Assembly (NCBI GenBank): GCA_951812575.1
Contig: OX638322.1
Span: 2,479,925 to 2,543,924, forward strand
Direction of reading: 5' to 3'
Source of the DNA: Candidatus Binatia bacterium
Lineage (GTDB): Bacteria; Desulfobacterota; Binatia; Bin18
DNA: 64,000 nt
The position numbers and the translations under genes were made by a program. Of the stretch, positions 8,248-17,008 are shown in pieces. The notes under the pieces are model-generated. The model was given only the letters and a program-made list of their open reading frames with translations, had not been told where the DNA came from and ran no database searches. How positions within the stretch are numbered: position 1 is the first letter of the stretch; each line of letters starts with the position of its first letter.

Positions 8248-10323
8248 TCACTCGACCTCAACCACATAGGTGAGATGCTCGTCGAGGGTCGCGCGTTGGC
8301 CGGCAAAAAGGACGATGGAGGTGCGGGCTTCCTCGATGATGGCCGGGCCGACCACACAATGCCCCGGCACGAGTTGCGCTCCGTTGTAAATATCCGTCTC
8401 AACATAGTCTTGGGTCGAGGCCGAGTAGACAGGCCGGGTGCCCTGGAGTGCAACCTGGGCCTCCCGACTGCCCCGACGGGCTGTTTGCAAGCTCGGTTTT
8501 GCTCTTTGTCCGACGAGGTCGAGGTGGATATTGAGAATTTCGACTTCATCCTCGGGTTTCTGAAAGGTGTATAACTGCTCGTGCAGATTGTGAAAGCCCT
8601 GGATCGTTGTCGCTATATCTGTGGTATTGAGCTGCTCTGCCTGCATGGTAACCGGAACCGTCACTTCGTGTGTCTGGCCGATATAGCGCATCTCAAGCGA
8701 GAATTGGGCAAAAGTCTGGCCCAGGTGGTGCTGCTGACTCCCGAACAACCCCAGGGCTTCCTCGCGCATATGCCGGAACTGAGTGTTCATGGCCTCCAGG
8801 TCCAACTCACTCCCACGCGCATAGAAACTACGCACCCGACTCACCCGCAGGTCGGACAAGAGATCACCCAGGGCGCACAGGACGGGAGCTGTGCCTTTGG
8901 GAATCAGAATGGTTTGAATGCCAAGGTCTTCGACCAGTGCCCCGGCATGAATAGCGCCGGCGCCGCCGAACGCGGTCAGCGCGAAGTCACGTGGGTCATA
9001 GCCTTTTGCCAGAGAAACCCGCCGAACGCTATTGCTCATACCGTTATTGACAATACGAAAAATACCGCTGGCCGCTTCCAGCAGGCTCATCTCCAGCGGC
9101 TGAGCGACCCTGGTCTCGATTGACTGTCGGGCCGCCTCAGCGTCCAGCCGCATTTCGCCGCCCAGGAAAGACTCGGGACTGATATAGCCCAGGACCACGT
9201 CCGCGTCCGTGACCGTGGCCTCCCGGCCGCCAAAGCCGTAACACGCCGGGCCCGGATGGGCGCCTGCGCTCTGGGGGCCAACGCGCAGCGCGCCTCCCTC
9301 GTCGACCCAGGCGATACTGCCGCCACCAGCGCCAATGGTGTGAATATCAATAAACGGCACCGCAATCCGATACCGACTCATCCATTGATCGGTGCCGGTT
9401 TTGGGCCGACCGTCCTGCACCAGGCAGACATCGAAGCTCGTGCCTCCCATATCAACGGTGATGACATCCTTGAATCCGGACGCCTGGCCCAGATACGCGC
9501 CGGCCACCACGCCGCTGGCCGGCCCGGACAGGAGGGCCTGGACGCCGTGAGCCCTGGCCTGTTCCAGGCCCACGATACCGCCATTGCCTTGCATGATGAA
9601 GATGTCGCCCTGAAATCCGCGCTGACGAAACTCCATGTCCAGCCGCTCCAAATACTTTTGTAAGCGAGGGGTGACATAGGCATCGACCAGGGTTGTGCTC
9701 AGGCGCTCGAATTCGCGGACCTGGGGCAGGACCTCTGACGACAGCGAGACATGAACATCGGGCAGGATCTCACGAATAAGCTCACGCGTGCGGAGTTCGT
9801 GAACGGGATTCAAAAACGCAAACAGATAACACACGGCTATGGCTTCGACCTGCACCTCCGCCAGGCGCTGCACGGCCGCACGGACCTCGGCTTCTGCCAG
9901 GGGTTTGACGACCTGACCGGCGTAATCAATCCGCTCGGTCACGCCGAGACGCCGGCGGCGCGGGACGATCTGATACGGGGCCGGGAGGTGAATATCAAAA
10001 GCCGCCTCTTTATAGTTGCGGCGGATCTCTATGGTATCGCGAAAGCCGGCGGTGGTGATCAGCCCGGTAGTGGCGCCAGTGTATTCCAACATGGTGTTGG
10101 TGGCGACCGTTGTGCCATGGACAACAACCGCTATCCGGCTGAGAAAATCCTGCTCGGCCAGTCCATATTTGCGGGCCAATTTGCCGATGCCGTTGAGAAC
10201 GCCCAGGGCTTGATTCTCTCCGGTCGTCAGGACTTTCTCGGTCTGCGTCTGTCCGGCCTCGTCCGCACACACCAAGTCGGTGAAGGTCCCGCCGACATCG
10301 ACGCCTAAGCTATAGGTGGTCAT
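8248..10323 (-). CDS. hyuA: Hydantoinase A / oxoprolinase alpha-type subunit
   Basis: A 691-residue HyuA-family protein with the ASKHA-like nucleotide-binding start MTTYSLGVDVGGTFTD, the VVHGTTVATNTMLE segment near residue 80, VDMGGTSFDVCLVQDG near residue 285 and GPACYGFGG. These are the ATP-binding and phosphate-handling motifs of N-methylhydantoinase A and 5-oxoprolinase. An in-frame extension upstream to 10386 exists, but the start at 10323 gives the canonical N-terminus. With the two HyuB proteins it should form an ATP-dependent cyclic amidohydrolase; a carboxylase-type activity cannot be excluded. Confidence 0.92.
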   Translation of the reverse strand: MTTYSLGVDVGGTFTDLVCADEAGQTQTEKVLTTGENQALGVLNGIGKLARKYGLAEQDFLSRIAVVVHGTTVATNTMLEYTGATTGLITTAGFRDTIEIRRNYKEAAFDIHLPAPYQIVPRRRRLGVTERIDYAGQVVKPLAEAEVRAAVQRLAEVQVEAIAVCYLFAFLNPVHELRTRELIREILPDVHVSLSSEVLPQVREFERLSTTLVDAYVTPRLQKYLERLDMEFRQRGFQGDIFIMQGNGGIVGLEQARAHGVQALLSGPASGVVAGAYLGQASGFKDVITVDMGGTSFDVCLVQDGRPKTGTDQWMSRYRIAVPFIDIHTIGAGGGSIAWVDEGGALRVGPQSAGAHPGPACYGFGGREATVTDADVVLGYISPESFLGGEMRLDAEAARQSIETRVAQPLEMSLLEAASGIFRIVNNGMSNSVRRVSLAKGYDPRDFALTAFGGAGAIHAGALVEDLGIQTILIPKGTAPVLCALGDLLSDLRVSRVRSFYARGSELDLEAMNTQFRHMREEALGLFGSQQHHLGQTFAQFSLEMRYIGQTHEVTVPVTMQAEQLNTTDIATTIQGFHNLHEQLYTFQKPEDEVEILNIHLDLVGQRAKPSLQTARRGSREAQVALQGTRPVYSASTQDYVETDIYNGAQLVPGHCVVGPAIIEEARTSIVLFAGQRATLDEHLTYVVEVE

Positions 10324-10392
10324 ATATGACGTAGCGGTGGCACTCGGGTAGAAACTCGGCTGGCGGGCCGCCCAGTGGCCCGCCAATGAGAT

Positions 10393-10863
10393 CTATTGTC
10401 CGATAAACTGCTGATTGACCCAGCCTTGCTCAAACGGGGTCCAGCACTCCGGAGCGAGGATCAGGTTGCGGATTTTCCACTCCCCGTCCTCCCGGACGTA
10501 TTCTTCTTCGTATTTGGCCACACCCCAGACCGCCTGCTCGCCGCCTTCGAGCATGGTGCAGGGCTCCAGCAGATACCAATAGCCGGTGGCCGTGTCGCCG
10601 TTGACCTCAATACGCGGATTCATCACGTAGTGAATGGCAAATGACAGGACCTGGGGAATGGTGCCAAAAAAATCCCGAATGGCGGCTTTCCCTTCGAAGT
10701 GTCCGAAATTGCCGCCGTCCCAGACGGCGTCTTCCGTGAAGCAGCCGACAAACTTGTCTTCATCCCGCTCGTCCGCCCCGGCACAGTAGCGGGCCTTGAG
10801 CTTTTTGATGGCCTCGACGTCTTCGAGCGTTTGGACGCGTTGGGCGATGTCTTCGAGATTCAT
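10393..10863 (-). CDS. NTF2-like / SnoaL-type protein
   Basis: A 156-residue NTF2-fold protein: an N-terminal helix with EAIKKLKARYCAGADERDEDKF, then CFTEDAVWDGGNFGHFEGK, and a C-terminal sheet EYVREDGEWKIRNLIL. This fold hosts dehydratases, isomerases, ring-hydroxylating dioxygenase small subunits and binding proteins. The Asp in the AVWDGG loop is in the pocket region used catalytically in relatives. It lies between hyuA and an amidohydrolase in the same direction, consistent with a step in the same pathway. Function not assignable. Confidence 0.85.
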   Translation of the reverse strand: MNLEDIAQRVQTLEDVEAIKKLKARYCAGADERDEDKFVGCFTEDAVWDGGNFGHFEGKAAIRDFFGTIPQVLSFAIHYVMNPRIEVNGDTATGYWYLLEPCTMLEGGEQAVWGVAKYEEEYVREDGEWKIRNLILAPECWTPFEQGWVNQQFIGQ

Positions 10864-10887
10864 AGCTCCCTCCTTACTTGACTTGGG

Positions 10888-12021
10888 TTAGAGTCCAAAA
10901 AACTGGACCGCGTTTTCTCCCAATATTTTGTTGACCGATGCCTCCGGCAGGCTGTGTAAGGCGTTCCGTGCTTTGGCAACCGGGTCGGTAAAGCCTTCGG
11001 CGTGGGGGTAGTCCGAGCCGATAAAAAACTTGTGGTCGCCGAGCAGTTCAACCATATAGGGCAGCAGACGCTCATCCGGGTCGGCCGCAATCCAGATGTT
11101 CCGCTCAAAATACTCGCTGGCCGGACGCTCCATCTGACACGAGTGGCCCATATAGCTGTAGCGATAATCGAGGCGGTCGAGCCACTCGACGACCCAACCG
11201 CTGGCGGATTCAATGGTGGCGACGCGTAGCTTGGGAAAGCGCTCGAACACCCCGTCGTAGACCATGGTGGTGAGGGCCATGCGGGGGTCCTGAATGCCGT
11301 TCATACTCAGGAACATGAAGCCGGGCCGGCGGTCCGCATACCAGTCGTGACCCAGGTAGTTGGGATGCACGACCAGATGGAGACCCACCGCCATGTCGTG
11401 ATACTGGGCGGCGTCCCAGACCGGGTCAAAATCCGGACTGCCGAAACTCTTGCCGTCAACCGGCAGGGCTCCGACAAAGATCGTTCGCATGCCCGCATCG
11501 GCCAGGCGCTCGATCTCGCGTACCGCCTGGGTGGGATGGCGCAGAGAAATATGTCCGACCGGATACAGCCGGGTGCGGTGATGGGCGCACACCTCCAGCG
11601 TCCAGGTGTTATAGGCGCGACAATGGGCAGCCGCCAAATCCGGGTCGGTCACCTGACCCTCCCACATCAGCCCTAGAGTCGGATAGATAAACTGGCACTC
11701 AAAGCCCTCGTTGTCCAAGTAGGCGATCCGCCGGTCCATGTCTTCGAGGGTATTATTAAACGCGCTGGAAAAATCGAAAGAACCCAGCCCCGAGCCGTCC
11801 TCCTTCTGTCCGTATCCCACGCCCACGCCGAGCAGGTCTTCCATGCTGAACTCACCCACCCCGCGAATCCGTTTTGATTCGTTAATGAGCATGGCATGCC
11901 CGCCGGTTTCCGGGTCCTGGGTGAAGCGCAGGCAGCGGGTCCGAAACTCCGGTTCAATATAGCGCTCCCATAAATCGAGCGGTTCCATGAAATGGCTGTC
12001 CGCGTCAATAATCCGGCTCAT
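10888..12021 (-). CDS. Amidohydrolase-2 family protein (ACMSD-like metal-dependent hydrolase/decarboxylase)
   Basis: A 377-residue TIM-barrel protein of the amidohydrolase-2 family, relatives of aminocarboxymuconate-semialdehyde decarboxylase. The N-terminal RIIDADSHFMEP carries a DADSH variant of the first metal motif. Further features are VGLHLVVHPNYLG (His ligands) and the late IGSDYPHAEGF, whose Asp is the usual catalytic residue. The start at 12021 was chosen over an upstream in-frame start because an AGGAG-type site precedes it. Members decarboxylate or hydrolyse aromatic or cyclic acids. It is in the same leftward run as the hydantoinase genes. Confidence 0.88.
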   Translation of the reverse strand: MSRIIDADSHFMEPLDLWERYIEPEFRTRCLRFTQDPETGGHAMLINESKRIRGVGEFSMEDLLGVGVGYGQKEDGSGLGSFDFSSAFNNTLEDMDRRIAYLDNEGFECQFIYPTLGLMWEGQVTDPDLAAAHCRAYNTWTLEVCAHHRTRLYPVGHISLRHPTQAVREIERLADAGMRTIFVGALPVDGKSFGSPDFDPVWDAAQYHDMAVGLHLVVHPNYLGHDWYADRRPGFMFLSMNGIQDPRMALTTMVYDGVFERFPKLRVATIESASGWVVEWLDRLDYRYSYMGHSCQMERPASEYFERNIWIAADPDERLLPYMVELLGDHKFFIGSDYPHAEGFTDPVAKARNALHSLPEASVNKILGENAVQFFGL

Positions 12022-12087
12022 ACGTTTCCTTCTCTCTCCTTCTCGTAGCGAAAGACGGACGACTTGAAAAGCCTGGACGCCAACAAA

Positions 12088-12113
12088 AAGGGGCACGGCC
12101 TACCGTGCCCCTT
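12088..12113 (-). terminator. Rho-independent terminator
   Basis: An 11-bp perfect stem (AAGGGGCACGG / CCGTGCCCCTT) with loop CCTA. On the minus strand it is followed by a T-run. It lies 25 bp past the stop of the amidohydrolase gene at 12138, so the leftward hydantoinase run probably starts a separate transcript near 12040. Confidence 0.85.
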
Positions 12114-12137
12114 CGTTATCGTGCGGGTCGCGTACGA

Positions 12138-13412
12138 CTACGCAGCTCTCTGGAGTCTGGCCCGGCTCGGGGTCAGCTCGTTTCGGTAAAACTCCCCATC
12201 CTTCATGATGGCGTGCAGGTTCTTTTTGTCCTGCAGGATGGTGATGTCTTTGGTCGGATTGCCCTTGACGATGAGGAGGTCGGCGATCTTGCCCGGCTCG
12301 ATGGTCCCCAGCTCATCGCCCATGCCGAGCAACTCTGCGCCATTCTTGGTGGCCCAGCGCAGAACCTCGTTGGCCGGGATGCCGGCGCCTTTGACATAGG
12401 CTTCCAACTCGCAGGCGTACTCGCCGTGCGGCATGGAGGCGATACCGAAATCGTCACCGATGACCAGTTTCACCCCAGCTTTATTGGCTTTGGGCAGGAC
12501 TTCATACGAGTGCTCCAGATTCCGTTCCATGCTGTCGACGCCACCCCAGTCACTCGAACCCGTACGGCGTTTTTCCTCGACGACTTTCCAGGGGAAGTAC
12601 AAGCTCGGCACCACAAAAGTCTCTTGTTCGAGCATGCCCTCAATGCACTCGTCATCCATCCGGTCGCCGTGGTCGATCACATCCATGCCGGCTTGGAGGG
12701 CGGCCAGGATACCTTTCTTGGAAATGATGTGGCCCCGTATTTTTCGGCCGCGTTCATGGGCGGCGGTGGTCGCGGAGTCGATTTCGTCCTGGCTCATGGT
12801 CATGGTGTCCTCATCCCACATCAGGCCATGTCCGCCGGTCGGGTAGAGTTTGATGATGTCCACCCCCATCTTGATTTCTTCCCGCACGGCTTTGCGAAAA
12901 TCGTCCGGTCCGTCGCACACGCGGGCTAAGCCGTCCATGCCCATCTTCCAGAAGTTGGGATGACAGTCTACCGAATCGCCGGTGGTCACCACGTCCCGAC
13001 CGCAGGCCAGAAACCGCGGACCCGGAATCATGCCCGAGTTAATGGCCTTTTTCAGCGTGACATCGATGTTGTGCATCGAGCCCGCTCCAGCCGCACCGGT
13101 GTAGCCACAGCTCAGCAGCAGCTCGGCGTTCTTGGCCGCGATGAGCGTCAGATAGGTCGGCGGATATTTCATGTCAATATCGTTCATGTCGCCGACATTG
13201 GCATAGGCGACATGATAGTGGCACTGGACCATGCCCGGCATGAGGGATTTCCCACTCAGATCATATACGACATCCCTGGCGTTGGGTTTGGGCATATCGC
13301 CATTTTTCCCAACCGCCTTGATGCGCTGTCCCTGTACTACCACGGTAGAATTGGGTTGGGGCTTATGCTCGCCGTCAATCAGATTCACACCGCGAAAAAA
13401 TATACGTCCCAT
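12138..13412 (-). CDS. Amidohydrolase family protein (imidazolonepropionase/prolidase-like)
   Basis: A 424-residue metallo-amidohydrolase. A beta-sandwich N-terminus (VVQGQRIKAVGKNGDMP; GKSLMPG) leads into the metal motif QCHYHVAYANV, which is the HxH pair of this superfamily. GVDIIKLYPTGGHG supplies the expected Lys near residue 190, GHIISKKGILAALQAGMDV the His ligands, and VIGDDFGI the late Asp. Relatives are Xaa-Pro dipeptidases, imidazolonepropionases and organophosphate hydrolases. It ends at a strong terminator, which separates it from the HyuA-side genes. Confidence 0.88.
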   Translation of the reverse strand: MGRIFFRGVNLIDGEHKPQPNSTVVVQGQRIKAVGKNGDMPKPNARDVVYDLSGKSLMPGMVQCHYHVAYANVGDMNDIDMKYPPTYLTLIAAKNAELLLSCGYTGAAGAGSMHNIDVTLKKAINSGMIPGPRFLACGRDVVTTGDSVDCHPNFWKMGMDGLARVCDGPDDFRKAVREEIKMGVDIIKLYPTGGHGLMWDEDTMTMSQDEIDSATTAAHERGRKIRGHIISKKGILAALQAGMDVIDHGDRMDDECIEGMLEQETFVVPSLYFPWKVVEEKRRTGSSDWGGVDSMERNLEHSYEVLPKANKAGVKLVIGDDFGIASMPHGEYACELEAYVKGAGIPANEVLRWATKNGAELLGMGDELGTIEPGKIADLLIVKGNPTKDITILQDKKNLHAIMKDGEFYRNELTPSRARLQRAA

Positions 13413-13510
13413 AGCGACCCTCCTGTGTATAGAGTGTTCTCAAACCTGGTGTTAAGCAGTATTGCTCTTATCTAGCGTATTTCTGGCCGGAGACCAAACG
13501 GATTTTTGCC

Positions 13511-14596
13511 CTAGAGACCTTTGACCTCAGGAATGACGGTCTGCGCAAAACGGGTCATGGCGGCCTTGACCTGCTCATGCGGCACCATGCCGCCCGGATT
13601 AAACCAGCAGATCAGTTCGTTCATATTGAGCTCTTGATGGAGCTGGCGAATACGCTCCACACAGGCGCCGGTGGGACCGAAAATAGCCATGCTGTCAACG
13701 ACTTGCTCAAAGGTAATACTCTCCAGATTTTTACGGATCTCCGCGGTATAGCGGTACGACTCCATGTCCTCTTGTTTGGTCGTTCCGCTGGTCATCATGC
13801 CCAGGACGCTCCCGAAGTAATGCCGAATGCTCGGCTCTACCGTCTGGCGAACCTGCTCCAGGCTTTCACCTGGGTGCATAAAAAACATGGTTGAGACATC
13901 CTGGGGCGGGTACATGGGGTGGGTGGACTGCCCGTTATGGGGGGCGTGTTCGTTCCAGGAGTGGCGATAGGTTGCGACCTGCTCAAACATCTTGGGCAGG
14001 GGATTGGTGACCGATGCCACAAATATCGGATGGCCGATTTTCCCGGCAAACACCGCGGTTTCCGGGCTGTTGGCGGCGATCCTGATGGGCGGATGGGGCT
14101 GTTGCAGTGGTCTGGGTACGACACTGGTCTCCGGAATTGTGTAATAGCTGCCGTCATAAGAAAACGACTCATTCGTCCAGGCTTGTTTGATGATCTCCAG
14201 ACTTTCTTCAAAGCGCTCGCGGCTGTCGTCTCGTGAGCGATCAAAGCCGGCAAAATGGAGCGGAATCGTTCCGCGTCCGACGCCGAACTCCAGGCGTCCA
14301 TTGCTCAACAGATCGACCGTCGCCCCCTCTTCGGCGTTGCGGACCGGGTGCCACAGCGGCAGCAGGTTGACGGCAATGCCCAGGCGGATGCGCTGGGTCC
14401 GTTGGGCAATAGCCGTGGCCACAATCAGCGGCGACGACATAATCGAGAAGTGCTTATAAAAGTGCAGTTCCGCCAGCCAGGCACAATCGAAACCGAGTTG
14501 CTCAGCATGGATAATCTGTTCAATCGTCTCTTGATAGCGTGTTGTCTGGGTCTGGGTATCGGCGCACGGCAGCTGGTAGAAAAGACCAAATCTCAC
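13511..14596 (-). CDS. LLM-class flavin-dependent oxidoreductase (bacterial luciferase-like)
   Basis: A 361-residue luciferase-like monooxygenase. Features in order: VRFGLFYQLP, AEQLGFDCAWLAELHF, LGIAVNLLPLWHPVRNAEEGATVDLLSNGRLEFGVG (split here only by reading) and PHPPIRIAANSPETA. The start is a GTG at 14596 with GGAGG six bases upstream; the frame continues further upstream but without a site. The substrate is unknown. It is transcribed away from the CMD gene and leads the leftward catabolic genes, where it could supply the initial oxidation. Confidence 0.9.
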   Translation of the reverse strand: MRFGLFYQLPCADTQTQTTRYQETIEQIIHAEQLGFDCAWLAELHFYKHFSIMSSPLIVATAIAQRTQRIRLGIAVNLLPLWHPVRNAEEGATVDLLSNGRLEFGVGRGTIPLHFAGFDRSRDDSRERFEESLEIIKQAWTNESFSYDGSYYTIPETSVVPRPLQQPHPPIRIAANSPETAVFAGKIGHPIFVASVTNPLPKMFEQVATYRHSWNEHAPHNGQSTHPMYPPQDVSTMFFMHPGESLEQVRQTVEPSIRHYFGSVLGMMTSGTTKQEDMESYRYTAEIRKNLESITFEQVVDSMAIFGPTGACVERIRQLHQELNMNELICWFNPGGMVPHEQVKAAMTRFAQTVIPEVKGL

Positions 14597-14802
14597 GTAT
14601 TCCCTCCTCTGCTCCACACTCCCTCGTGCAGAGTACATTGTTTGTGTTGAGCATGCCCGGAGTAGGTCTGTCAAGAACAACGACACGCTCCGGGCAGGAA
14701 GGGGGAGCCCAAAGACCCGCCGTCCGGAGCCGCCCTTGTTGCCGCCGCTTGGCCTGCGGTATAGTCCCCAAGCCACATATTTTACAGCGCAGGAGGGATG
14801 CC

Positions 14803-15180
14803 ATGGCAAATCAGAGCGATCTGGAAAAAGGAATCGAAATCCGAAAAAAGTTGAGTGGAGACCGCTTCGGGGCCTCGGCCAGCGCGCTGGCCGAACTCGC
14901 TCCGGACCTGGATGAGATGTTGAACGAGGTCGTCTTCGGCCGGGTCTGGACCAGGCCGGGGCTGGAGCTCAAAATGCGCAGCGTGGCCGTGATTGCGGCC
15001 CTGACGGCCATGCAGCGGCTGCCCCAACTCAAGAGCCATATCGCGAATGGTCTGAACGCCGGCCTGACCAAGGAAGAAATTATTGAGATTTTAATCCAGA
15101 TGGCTTTTTATGCCGGCGCGCCAACCGCCGTCAACGCGTTTCAGGTCGCCAAAGAAGTCTTTGAAGCCGAGGGCGTGTAA
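14803..15180 (+). CDS. Carboxymuconolactone decarboxylase (CMD)-family protein
   Basis: A 125-residue alpha-helical CMD-family protein with RPGLELKMRSVAVIAALTAM and HIANGLNAGLTKEEIIEILI, followed by AFYAGAPTAVNAF. The usual Cys pair of AhpD-type members is absent, so a peroxidase role is unlikely. 4-carboxymuconolactone decarboxylase-like activity is possible but not proven, since no other beta-ketoadipate genes are nearby. A strong AGGAGG precedes the ATG. It is probably co-transcribed with the M20 gene 16 bp downstream. Confidence 0.88.
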   Translation: MANQSDLEKGIEIRKKLSGDRFGASASALAELAPDLDEMLNEVVFGRVWTRPGLELKMRSVAVIAALTAMQRLPQLKSHIANGLNAGLTKEEIIEILIQMAFYAGAPTAVNAFQVAKEVFEAEGV

Positions 15181-15196
15181 GGAGAAGCCTCCCAAT

Positions 15197-16546
15197 ATGG
15201 CCTGGCCCTGGAGTCGCTGGCGCCGGCAGCACTCCGCTCATCATCCCGTTCCGCCCTTGGACCTCGGTCAGTGGCGGCTGAATACGGACCGCTTTCTGCG
15301 TGTCCTGCGCGCCCTGGTCGCCGTTGGGGAGCGCCTACAGAATTCTCCGTCTCAGGCGCAGCCGCCCCCACAGGAAGATCTCGCCGGAGATATCGTTCTC
15401 GACGAGCTATCTGCTTACACCGCCCGTGGCCGCTTGCAGGTGGAACGGGTGAGTTATGCTAAAGGCCGCGGGAATCTGATCCTGAGCTATCCGGGCCGTT
15501 CTGTTGGACGTACCAACCAGACCGTTGCTTTCGTGGGTGCCCATCTCGATGTGGTGCCGGCCGACCCAAAAGACTGGCAGCGCCCGCCCTTTGCGTTGCA
15601 GGTCGAGGGAGACCGTTTGTACGGGCGAGGGGTTACCGACTGCCTGGGCCATGTGACCGTTCTGACCGACCTCTTTGCCCAGCTCGCCGAATCTGAGGTG
15701 GAGCTCGACCACAGTGTGGTCGGGGTCATTATTGCCGATGAAGAACTCTCCAACACGCACGGCGTCGGGATTGGCCGGCTGGTCAAGGACGGACGGCTCG
15801 ATCACCTCAAGAACGGACCGCTGTACTGGATCGATAGTGCTGACTTCGGACCAACCACGGCAACCGCCGGGATGGCCCTGTGGCGACTGGCTATTGAGGG
15901 CAAGGGCAGCCATTCGGGATTTCCACAAAACGGGATCAATGCCGCAGAACTGGCCACGGAAGTGACCCGCGCCCTCCAGCAGTGGTTTTACGCCCACTAT
16001 CCCGTTCACCCAAAAGAACACGAGTACGGCTTTCGCGCACCGTCGTCGCTCAAACCGACGCGGGTACAGGTTGAGAATGATACGCTGACGAAAATTCCGT
16101 CTACAGCCCGTATTGAAGGCGATATCCGTCTGACGCCGTGGTATGACCCCGACGGAGTGAAAAAAGGGCTGGCGGCCTTTCTGGAAAGGCTGGATGTCAG
16201 CCAACTGCCGGTCTTTGGCCCAGGCCGCTATGCCTGCAACGGACAGGTCGGGACGGCCCGGTTTGAGATGTTGGGAACGCCGTCCGGCGGAATGGCGTGT
16301 GACCGGACCTCAGCCGGCTATGCGGCCCTAGCCCAAGCGGTTGCGGCCGTACGACCCGACGCTCAGCCCTTTGCCCTGACGGGCAGTCTGCCCTATGTCC
16401 GCTTTCTGCAGGAGCATGACTTCGACGTGCAGATTACCGGTTTCGGCAGAAATGAAGCCTACCATGCGCCGAACGAATTTGCCGAACTGTCCCATATGCA
16501 GGACGGCTTTCGTATCCTGTGTCACCTGCTGCGACACTTCGGCTAG
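15197..16546 (+). CDS. M20-family metallohydrolase (ArgE/DapE/carboxypeptidase G2-like)
   Basis: A 449-residue di-zinc M20 hydrolase. GAHLDVVPADPKDW holds the first His/Asp pair and RLYGRGVTDCLGH the bridging Asp region. DEELSNTHGVG gives the catalytic Glu and its Glu ligand. A dimerisation (lid) domain occupies roughly residues 220-340. The usual substrates are N-acyl amino acids or small peptides. The N-terminal 60 residues are poorly conserved and basic (MAWPWSRWRRQ). GGAG lies upstream of the chosen ATG. It follows the CMD gene in the same direction. Confidence 0.88.
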   Translation: MAWPWSRWRRQHSAHHPVPPLDLGQWRLNTDRFLRVLRALVAVGERLQNSPSQAQPPPQEDLAGDIVLDELSAYTARGRLQVERVSYAKGRGNLILSYPGRSVGRTNQTVAFVGAHLDVVPADPKDWQRPPFALQVEGDRLYGRGVTDCLGHVTVLTDLFAQLAESEVELDHSVVGVIIADEELSNTHGVGIGRLVKDGRLDHLKNGPLYWIDSADFGPTTATAGMALWRLAIEGKGSHSGFPQNGINAAELATEVTRALQQWFYAHYPVHPKEHEYGFRAPSSLKPTRVQVENDTLTKIPSTARIEGDIRLTPWYDPDGVKKGLAAFLERLDVSQLPVFGPGRYACNGQVGTARFEMLGTPSGGMACDRTSAGYAALAQAVAAVRPDAQPFALTGSLPYVRFLQEHDFDVQITGFGRNEAYHAPNEFAELSHMQDGFRILCHLLRHFG

Positions 16547-16555
16547 AAGGGCGCG

Positions 16556-16843
16556 CTAGCGATGGCGGAAGGTGATCCGGCCGCGTTCGAGATCGTACGG
16601 GGAGAGCTGAACCGTGACGCTGTCACCCTGAATGATTTTGATAAAAAACTTGCGCATCTTGCCGGCAACATGGGCGAGGATGGAGTGGCCGTTCTCAAGC
16701 TCAACCCGGAAGAAGGCGTTGGGTAACACTTGGGTGACGGTCCCATTCATTTCAATCACATCTTTTTCAGCCTTGGGCTCGGTATTCCGCTCCTTCCGCT
16801 TCCGCCTGCCACCACCGCCGCCTCTTCGACGTGGTCCAGCCAT
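16556..16843 (-). CDS. infA: Translation initiation factor IF-1 with basic N-terminal extension
   Basis: A 95-residue protein. The last 70 residues are a classic IF-1 S1/OB domain ([48 protein letters not shown]). Ahead of it are about 25 residues rich in Arg, Lys and Gly ([17 protein letters not shown]), so the protein is longer than the usual 71-73. AGGAGG upstream of the ATG at 16843 shows the extension is translated. IF-1 occupies the ribosomal A site during initiation. The gene is not in a ribosomal-protein cluster here, so a second infA copy elsewhere is possible. Confidence 0.93.
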   Translation of the reverse strand: MAGPRRRGGGGGRRKRKERNTEPKAEKDVIEMNGTVTQVLPNAFFRVELENGHSILAHVAGKMRKFFIKIIQGDSVTVQLSPYDLERGRITFRHR

Positions 16844-16871
16844 AAAACCTCCTCTGTACACAATAAAAAGA

Positions 16872-16905
16872 AACCCCGGCTGACGCGTGCACGGCCTCCG
16901 GGGTT
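16872..16905 (-). terminator. Terminator-like hairpin downstream of the MFS gene
   Basis: Inverted repeat AACCCCGG / CCGGGGTT with an 18-nt loop, followed on the minus strand by TCTTTTTATTG. It lies about 100 bp past the MFS stop at 17009 and just upstream of infA, so it should end the leftward MFS transcript. Confidence 0.6.
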
Positions 16906-17008
16906 GTGTTGTTCACAATCGACCCAGACGAGAAAATCCCGGTAACAGTGGCGAAAACTAGCAGATCACTTCAGCGAAAACAACCGGAATATTCTTCGTG
17001 TTGATGGG

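Noticed and set aside
13511-14809. Longer N-terminus for the LLM gene (71 extra residues)
   Set aside because: The extension overlaps the CMD promoter region, has no family similarity, and a GTG with GGAGG marks the canonical start at 14596.
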